Positions 59,503 through 64,000 of a stretch of DNA of 64,000 nucleotides are shown here, piece by piece. Origin of the DNA: Tepidibacillus_B infernus (GTDB taxonomy: Bacteria; Bacillota; Bacilli; Tepidibacillales; Tepidibacillaceae). Each line of letters starts with the position of its first letter. Position 1 is the stretch's first letter. The position numbers were made by a program, and so were the translations under genes. The DNA lies in NCBI RefSeq assembly GCF_048898065.1, contig NZ_JBLWFI010000001.1, forward strand, positions 2,162,155 through 2,226,154. The letters run 5' to 3'. A model generated the notes under the pieces. That model did no database searches and was not told where the DNA came from. It was given only the letters and a program-made list of their open reading frames with translations.

Positions 59503-60744
59503 TTATAGATCTTTGTATAGAGGGAATCGTTTCACTAATTCGACAACTTTCTCTTTTGCTTGTTGATGGACTGCTTCATCTGTTGGATTCTTTAATGTCA
59601 TGCTGATAATCTCAGCGATTTCCTCCATTGCTGCTTTATCCATTCCCCTAGTCGTGACAGCAGCTGTGCCAATGCGAATTCCACTGGTAATAAATGGACT
59701 GGTAGGATCGAAAGGAATGGCATTTTTATTACATGTAATTCCAATCTCATCAAGAAGATGTTCTGCTTCTTTTCCAGTAATATCCATTTCGGTTAGATTG
59801 ACAAGGATCAGATGGTTGTCAGTTCCGCCAGATACTAATTTAAATCCTCGATCAATTAAACTTTGGGCTAAATGTTTGCTGTTTTCGACTACTTTTGTTG
59901 CATACTCTTTAAATTCAGGTTGTAAAGCTTCACCTAATGCAACAGCCTTTGCCGCAATCACGTGCATCAAAGGACCACCTTGCATACCTGGGAAGACCGT
60001 TTTATCTAAAACTTTTGCATATTCTGCTTTACATAAAACCATTCCACCCCTTGGGCCTCTTAAGGTTTTATGTGTCGTTGTCGTTACAAAATCAGCATAT
60101 GGTACAGGATTTGGATGCAAACCCGTTGCTACCAATCCAGCGATATGCGCCATATCTACCATCAAAAGCGCTCCTACCTCATCTGCAATCTCCCTCATTT
60201 TGGCAAAATCGATGATCCTTGGGTAGGCACTAGCACCAGCAACAATCAATTTAGGTTGATGTTCCTTAGCCAGCTTACGCACTTCTTCATAATCGATTTG
60301 TTCTGTTTCAGGATCGACACCATAGGAAACAAAATGATAAAGGATTCCAGAAAAATTAACAGGACTACCATGTGTTAAATGACCACCATGGCTTAAATTC
60401 ATTCCTAAAACAGTATCTCCAGGATTTAAAACAGAAAAATAAACAGCCATATTCGCTTGAGCACCAGAATGGGGTTGGACGTTAGCATGTTCTGCTGCAA
60501 ACAATTGCTTTGCTCGCTCTCTAGCTAAATCCTCAACAATATCTACATATTCACAACCGCCATAATAGCGTTTGTTAGGATATCCTTCAGCATACTTGTT
60601 AGTCATGACAGAACCTAACGCCTCTAAAACTGCCTCACTTACGAAGTTTTCCGACGCAATCAATTCTATTTTAGACCTTTGACGATTGATTTCTAATTGT
60701 ATAGCTTCTGCTATTTGTGGATCTTGCACTTTTAACCTTTCCAT
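59503..60744 (-). CDS. glyA: Serine hydroxymethyltransferase
   Basis: PLP enzyme making glycine and 5,10-methylene-THF from serine, 413 residues from the ATG at 60744 (GGGGAG site; a start 27 bp upstream is less likely). PLP Lys in TTTTHKTLRGPRGG; N-terminal IELIASENFVSEAVLEALGSVMTNKYAEGYP. Downstream of the TIGR01440 gene, upstream of upp. Confidence 0.97.
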   Translation of the reverse strand: MERLKVQDPQIAEAIQLEINRQRSKIELIASENFVSEAVLEALGSVMTNKYAEGYPNKRYYGGCEYVDIVEDLARERAKQLFAAEHANVQPHSGAQANMAVYFSVLNPGDTVLGMNLSHGGHLTHGSPVNFSGILYHFVSYGVDPETEQIDYEEVRKLAKEHQPKLIVAGASAYPRIIDFAKMREIADEVGALLMVDMAHIAGLVATGLHPNPVPYADFVTTTTHKTLRGPRGGMVLCKAEYAKVLDKTVFPGMQGGPLMHVIAAKAVALGEALQPEFKEYATKVVENSKHLAQSLIDRGFKLVSGGTDNHLILVNLTEMDITGKEAEHLLDEIGITCNKNAIPFDPTSPFITSGIRIGTAAVTTRGMDKAAMEEIAEIISMTLKNPTDEAVHQQAKEKVVELVKRFPLYKDL

Positions 60745-60767
60745 AACTGTCTCCCCTCTTTCAATTC

Positions 60768-61331
60768 TCACTTCTCACATCTCATATCTATATTGTATTG
60801 TGCCCTTGCCCCACCGATTAGTTTTGGTCTTGTTTTGGCCATATTCACATGTGCTTCACCAATTTTCTTTACTTTGGAACGGACAGGGACAGCGACATGT
60901 TTTAGATGCATACCAATCAAAGTATCACCAATATCTATCCCTGCATCTGCTTTTATAAATTCTACTACAACAGGATCCTTCATTTGCTGAAAGGCATAGG
61001 TTGCCATTGCGCCTCCTGCTTTTCGCACTGGAACTACTGTAACGACTTCTAAGCCAAACTGTTCAGCTGTTTCTTTTTCAACGACTAATGCCCGATTGAT
61101 ATGTTCGCATCCTTGGAAAGCTAGATGAAAACCATGTTGTTCTTTTGCTTTGGCTACTTCTGTATAAATAGCCTTTGCTACTTCTTCACTACCTGCTGAA
61201 CCAATATGCTGACCCAATACCTCACTTGTACTAACACCTAACACTAGAATTTGTTTGTGGTTTAAAGGGAAAGATTGGATCAAATCCTCTAAAACTGCTC
61301 TAACTTGGGATTGAAGCTCAATGGTATCCAT
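60768..61331 (-). CDS. ywlG: TIGR01440/UPF0340 family protein (YwlG-like)
   Basis: 187 residues, soluble. Family motifs: LVLGVSTSEVLGQHIGSAGSEEVA, FQGCEHINRALVVE and the C-terminal IGEAHVNMAKTRPKLIGGARAQYN. Function unproven. Conserved between rpiB and glyA in Bacilli, which supports the ywlG name. Its stop lies 23 bp before the glyA start. Confidence 0.88.
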   Translation of the reverse strand: MDTIELQSQVRAVLEDLIQSFPLNHKQILVLGVSTSEVLGQHIGSAGSEEVAKAIYTEVAKAKEQHGFHLAFQGCEHINRALVVEKETAEQFGLEVVTVVPVRKAGGAMATYAFQQMKDPVVVEFIKADAGIDIGDTLIGMHLKHVAVPVRSKVKKIGEAHVNMAKTRPKLIGGARAQYNIDMRCEK

Positions 61332-61337
61332 CCAAAA

Positions 61338-61787
61338 TCAGTCCTTTAAGCGATTCTCAATTTGCATGATCTTCTGCACTCTTCTCTCGTGGCGACCGCC
61401 TTCAAATTGTTCTTGTAACCAAATTCGTGCAATATCTTCTGCAACATTGAAACCAGTGGTTCGGCCTCCTAAACACAATATGTTTGAATCATTATGTTGC
61501 CTTGTAACTCTTGCTGAATAGCAATCATGAACTAAAGCTGCACGAATGCCTTCTACTTTGTTTGCGGCGATCGACATGCCAATCCCTGTTCCGCAAATTA
61601 AAATACCCCGATCTACTTCTCCTTTCGCCACTTTGTGGGCTACTGGCAATGCATAGTCTGGATAATCTACAGATTCAACACTGTCTGTACCCAGATCTTC
61701 ATACTCAATACCCATATCATCCATGATCATTTTGATATGTTCTTTTAATTCGTACCCACCATGGTCTGATGCGATTGCCACCTTCAT
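61338..61787 (-). CDS. rpiB: Ribose-5-phosphate isomerase B
   Basis: 149 residues, interconverts ribose 5-phosphate and ribulose 5-phosphate. IASDHGGYELKEHI at the N-terminus, active-site Cys in GILICGTGIGMSIAANKVEGIRAAL, and HNDSNILCLGGRTTG. The ATG at 61787 follows GGAGGG; ATGs 24-27 bp upstream are less likely. Corresponds to B. subtilis ywlF. Confidence 0.95.
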   Translation of the reverse strand: MKVAIASDHGGYELKEHIKMIMDDMGIEYEDLGTDSVESVDYPDYALPVAHKVAKGEVDRGILICGTGIGMSIAANKVEGIRAALVHDCYSARVTRQHNDSNILCLGGRTTGFNVAEDIARIWLQEQFEGGRHERRVQKIMQIENRLKD

Positions 61788-61883
61788 TTCTTTTCCCTCC
61801 ATCTTCATCATTCTCCATATTATTACCCAAACAATTTTAACATATTGCAGAAGAAGACTCCATCTTCTCCATTAAAAAAAGGT

Positions 61884-61908
61884 TTGTATATTCCAACGGA
61901 ATATACAA
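61884..61908. repeat. Minimal palindromic copy of the intergenic repeat
   Basis: TTGTATATTCC-AAC-GGAATATACAA: the two 11-bp ends joined through 3 nt, forming a perfect hairpin without interior. Lies between the MCP terminator and rpiB. Confidence 0.7.
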
Positions 61909-61951
61909 TCCCTTAAATGAAAAGTGGAAGAAAGTTATACTTTCTTATTTT

Positions 61952-61978
61952 AAAAAAGAGTGGGTTTAAACCCCTCTC
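61952..61978 (-). terminator. Terminator of the chemoreceptor gene
   Basis: AGAG-T-GGGTTT and AAACCC-C-TCT form an interrupted stem; six U residues follow on the minus strand. It overlaps the end of the gene's stop region. Confidence 0.75.
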
Positions 61979-63280
61979 TTAGACACGAAACTTTTCTATT
62001 AATTCTTTTAAATGATATGCGGAATCTCTTAATTGTTGAACTGTTGCAGCGATTTCTTCCATTGCCGCCGTTTGCTCTTCGGTTGTCGCTGCCACTTGCT
62101 GTGCTCCTGCCGAAGTTTCTTCAGCAACCGCTGCCATATTTTGAGCCTCTGACAATGTTTCCTGAATATGTTGGAATTGTTTTTCGATCAGTTTAGTAAT
62201 CTCTTCAATAGAGAACACTACTTGGTTCACAGATTCACCAATGCTAGCAAGAGATTGTTTTGTTTTTTCTCCCCGATTCGATTCTGAGGTTGCTAGCTCT
62301 ACTTGTTCAGAGATTTTCCTTACCACGTTATGTACTTCTTGTTGCATTTGTCCAATAATAGAACTAATATTTTGAACTGCTTTTGTACTTTGGTCTGCTA
62401 GTTTCCTTACCTCATTGGCTACAACAGCAAATCCCCGTCCATGTTCACCGGCTCTTGCCGCTTCTATGGAGGCATTTAAGGCTAACAGATTGGTTTGCTC
62501 CGCTATATTTCCTACCACTTCGGTAATGGTACTAATTTCTCCAGCGTTTTTTTCTAGCCTTTTTACTAAATCAATCGATTCTTGGTTGGCGTTTGCAATA
62601 TGATGTAGTCCTTCTACTAATGAATGGACGACTTCAATGCTTTCTTTGATGACTTGTTCCATGTAGTGGGAATGGTTTTTAGTTTGGTTGGCTTTTTGCT
62701 TGACTTCTTCTGATAAGCGATTGATTTGAGTCAATGATTCTACTGTCGCATTGGTTGCAATTGCTTGCCGCTCTGCTCCTTTAGCAATCTCTTCAATCGT
62801 TCGAGAAATATTTTCTGCTGAGTTGGCCGATTGTTCAGATGCAAGGATTAATTCATCTACATTATTATTGGTAAGTTCAAAATTTCCATTGATATCACGT
62901 ACCATCATTCGTAGATTTGTTAACATTTGGTTAAAGGCAATTCCCAATGCTCTTAATTCATCATCAGATTTAACGACCTTCACATCTCTACTTAAATCAC
63001 CTGTTGCTGCAATTCTTGCTGATTGTTCCAGTTCGATCAACGGTTTCGTTAGAATTCTAGAAGCGACATAGCCAAAAAAGATTGTCCATACTACACCTAA
63101 AATCAAAGTAAGAATAACAAAAAGTTCAAATGTTAAAAAAGGCATTCGATTAAGAATCGCGTCTTTTAAAACAATGATGAAAAATGCACTTGTCCCATAT
63201 GTAATGAAAGATAGCATCGAAATGCCTGTAACAAATTTTTTGGTTAAACTAAATTTAAACTTATTTTCCCCTTTTTCCAT
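61979..63280 (-). CDS. Methyl-accepting chemotaxis protein
   Basis: Membrane chemoreceptor, 433 residues from the ATG at 63280 (GGTGAGG just upstream; a TTG at 63322 is an alternative). Two helices (FVTGISMLSFITYGTSAFFIIVL and FELFVILTLILGVVWTIFFGYVA) with only a very short loop between them, so no extracellular sensor domain. HAMP at about 90-145 (LTKPLIELEQSARIAATGDLSR), then a long coiled coil with the hairpin tip EQTNLLALNASIEAARAGEHGRGFAVVANEVRKLA. It may sense membrane state or an intracellular cue. Lies between ywlE and rpiB. Confidence 0.92.
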   Translation of the reverse strand: MEKGENKFKFSLTKKFVTGISMLSFITYGTSAFFIIVLKDAILNRMPFLTFELFVILTLILGVVWTIFFGYVASRILTKPLIELEQSARIAATGDLSRDVKVVKSDDELRALGIAFNQMLTNLRMMVRDINGNFELTNNNVDELILASEQSANSAENISRTIEEIAKGAERQAIATNATVESLTQINRLSEEVKQKANQTKNHSHYMEQVIKESIEVVHSLVEGLHHIANANQESIDLVKRLEKNAGEISTITEVVGNIAEQTNLLALNASIEAARAGEHGRGFAVVANEVRKLADQSTKAVQNISSIIGQMQQEVHNVVRKISEQVELATSESNRGEKTKQSLASIGESVNQVVFSIEEITKLIEKQFQHIQETLSEAQNMAAVAEETSAGAQQVAATTEEQTAAMEEIAATVQQLRDSAYHLKELIEKFRV

Positions 63281-63392
63281 TTCCTCACCAACCTTTTGAT
63301 TAAAAGTCTTTTTTATTGCCAAATTCCACTAGCTAAGTAAGTATTCGCTAAGAAGGTGGCTACTCCTTCATATTCCCTAATTTTTTTTGTGA

Positions 63393-63824
63393 TTATAGGA
63401 TTTTTCTTCTATCCAAAAATGTTCGAATGGCTGCTTCAATCTCTTTGGCTGTTTCTCGGTAAACTTCCAAATCGTTCCCAAATGGATCGGAAATATCTCC
63501 GGATTCTTTAAGCATTTTTATTTTTTCGATAAACTCAGGGTATTGCTCTACTAATACCTGTTTATGTCCTTCTGTCATGGTAAACACAAGGTCTGCCCAT
63601 TTTAATAATTTCCTTGTTACTTTTTTTGCACTGTGGTCGTCTTCTACACCATATTCCTGCATGACGGTTCTTGCATGCTCAGATGCAGGGAGATCTTCAA
63701 TCGCCAAAATTCCAGCTGATTTTACAGCTAGTTCCAACCCTTCATCTGTAGCTATTTTTTTTAAAATTTTCTCTGCCATTGGGCTTCGACATGTGTTGCC
63801 TGTACATACAAATAATACATTCAT
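63393..63824 (-). CDS. ywlE: Low-molecular-weight phosphatase, YwlE-like protein-arginine phosphatase
   Basis: 143 residues from the ATG at 63824. P-loop VCTGNTCRSPMAE: Cys and Arg of the CX5R motif plus the Thr that in B. subtilis YwlE favours phosphoarginine. General acid Asp in SDPFGNDLEVY. It counteracts the McsB arginine kinase in B. subtilis. The gene order ywlE-rpiB-ywlG-glyA-upp matches B. subtilis except for the inserted MCP gene. Confidence 0.9.
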   Translation of the reverse strand: MNVLFVCTGNTCRSPMAEKILKKIATDEGLELAVKSAGILAIEDLPASEHARTVMQEYGVEDDHSAKKVTRKLLKWADLVFTMTEGHKQVLVEQYPEFIEKIKMLKESGDISDPFGNDLEVYRETAKEIEAAIRTFLDRRKIL

Positions 63825-63844
63825 GACTAAAACCATCCTTCTCT

Positions 63845-64000
63845 TCAATGATTTAATTGATAGACAATATACATAATGAGAATCCCGATCCCCATTCCAA
63901 ATTGCCCCAATAAACGATGTAACTTCATGCTTTCTGGTCCTATATCTTTAACGACTAAATACCCCATTGCACCAGCAGCCACACTAAGTCCAATAGAAAT
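63845..64000 (-). CDS. Membrane protein, C-terminal end only
   Basis: At least 51 codons open from the window edge to TGA at 63845-63847. Two hydrophobic segments (ISIGLSVAAGAMGYLVV and FGMGIGILIMYIVYQL) around a charged stretch (KDIGPESMKLHRLL). Not recognised from this piece; position upstream of ywlE would suit the ywlD/mntP neighbourhood but the sequence does not obviously match MntP. Confidence 0.55.
   Translation of the reverse strand: MSIGLSVAAGAMGYLVVKDIGPESMKLHRLLGQFGMGIGILIMYIVYQLNH

Noticed and set aside
59600..60378. Long plus-strand ORFs opposite glyA (up to 208 codons)
   Set aside because: Antisense frames of a conserved gene; their residue make-up is not protein-like and no start signals are present.

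Overview
The window comes from a low-G+C, endospore-forming member of the Bacillales. Evidence: SpoIIID, SpoIID and SpoIIQ genes, Mbl, FlhO/FlhP, and a gene order close to the Bacillus subtilis atp-murAA-spoIID-spoIIQ / spoIIID-mbl-flhO-flhP region. Unlike B. subtilis it has an 11-gene nuoABCDHIJKLMN cluster (no nuoE, F or G) directly after the atp operon. A Tepidibacillus/Vulcanibacillus-like organism would fit, but this is a guess from gene content. Almost every gene is on the minus strand, so the biological order reads from high to low coordinates. A run of ten Ns at 55914-55923 marks an assembly join inside the atp operon.

In transcription order. 63.8-57.6 kb: a membrane-protein tail, ywlE-like phosphatase, a chemoreceptor, rpiB, a TIGR01440 gene, glyA, upp and a UDP-GlcNAc 2-epimerase. 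57.5-50.2 kb: atpZ, atpI and atpBEFHAGDC with a recognisable promoter and a strong terminator. 49.9-40.2 kb: the nuo cluster. 40.0-33.9 kb: a secreted S41 protease, a secreted subtilase with three PPC-like repeats, ywzB, ywmB and murA, interrupted by an RND efflux operon (membrane-fusion lipoprotein, RND pump, TetR regulator) before spoIID and spoIIQ. 20.3-15.5 kb: spoIIID, mbl, flhO, flhP, an EpuA-family small protein, a CDP-alcohol phosphatidyltransferase and fabZ.

Between spoIIQ and spoIIID lies a 6.2-kb foreign island (about 20.53-26.77 kb) flanked by a perfect 29-bp direct repeat that includes one arm of the spoIIQ terminator. It holds a truncated hsdS, an ImmA/IrrE relic, a zinc-ribbon protein gene, the first codons of what looks like a McrB-type gene, a truncated HUH Rep gene, an apparently intact RloA-RloB (AbiL-like) phage-defence pair and an AAA_14/DUF4143 ATPase with iterated upstream repeats.

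The left third is accessory metabolism. A plus-strand split chromate transporter pair is followed on the minus strand by a LacI-controlled sugar operon: ABC solute-binding lipoprotein, two permeases, GH13 alpha-glucosidase, PfkB kinase and a sucrose-phosphorylase-family enzyme whose active-site loop resembles sucrose 6'-phosphate phosphorylases. The repressor gene and the operon share one operator sequence, and the operon also has a cre-like site. At the left edge is an IclR-controlled di/oligopeptide ABC operon whose permease gene runs off the window.

A short palindromic, AT-ended repeat (TTTGTATATTCC / GGAATATACAAA), best seen as a 105-bp MITE-like copy at 20409-20513, recurs in intergenic spaces through the window, often close to terminators. 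No tRNA, rRNA, CRISPR array or transposase gene was found.
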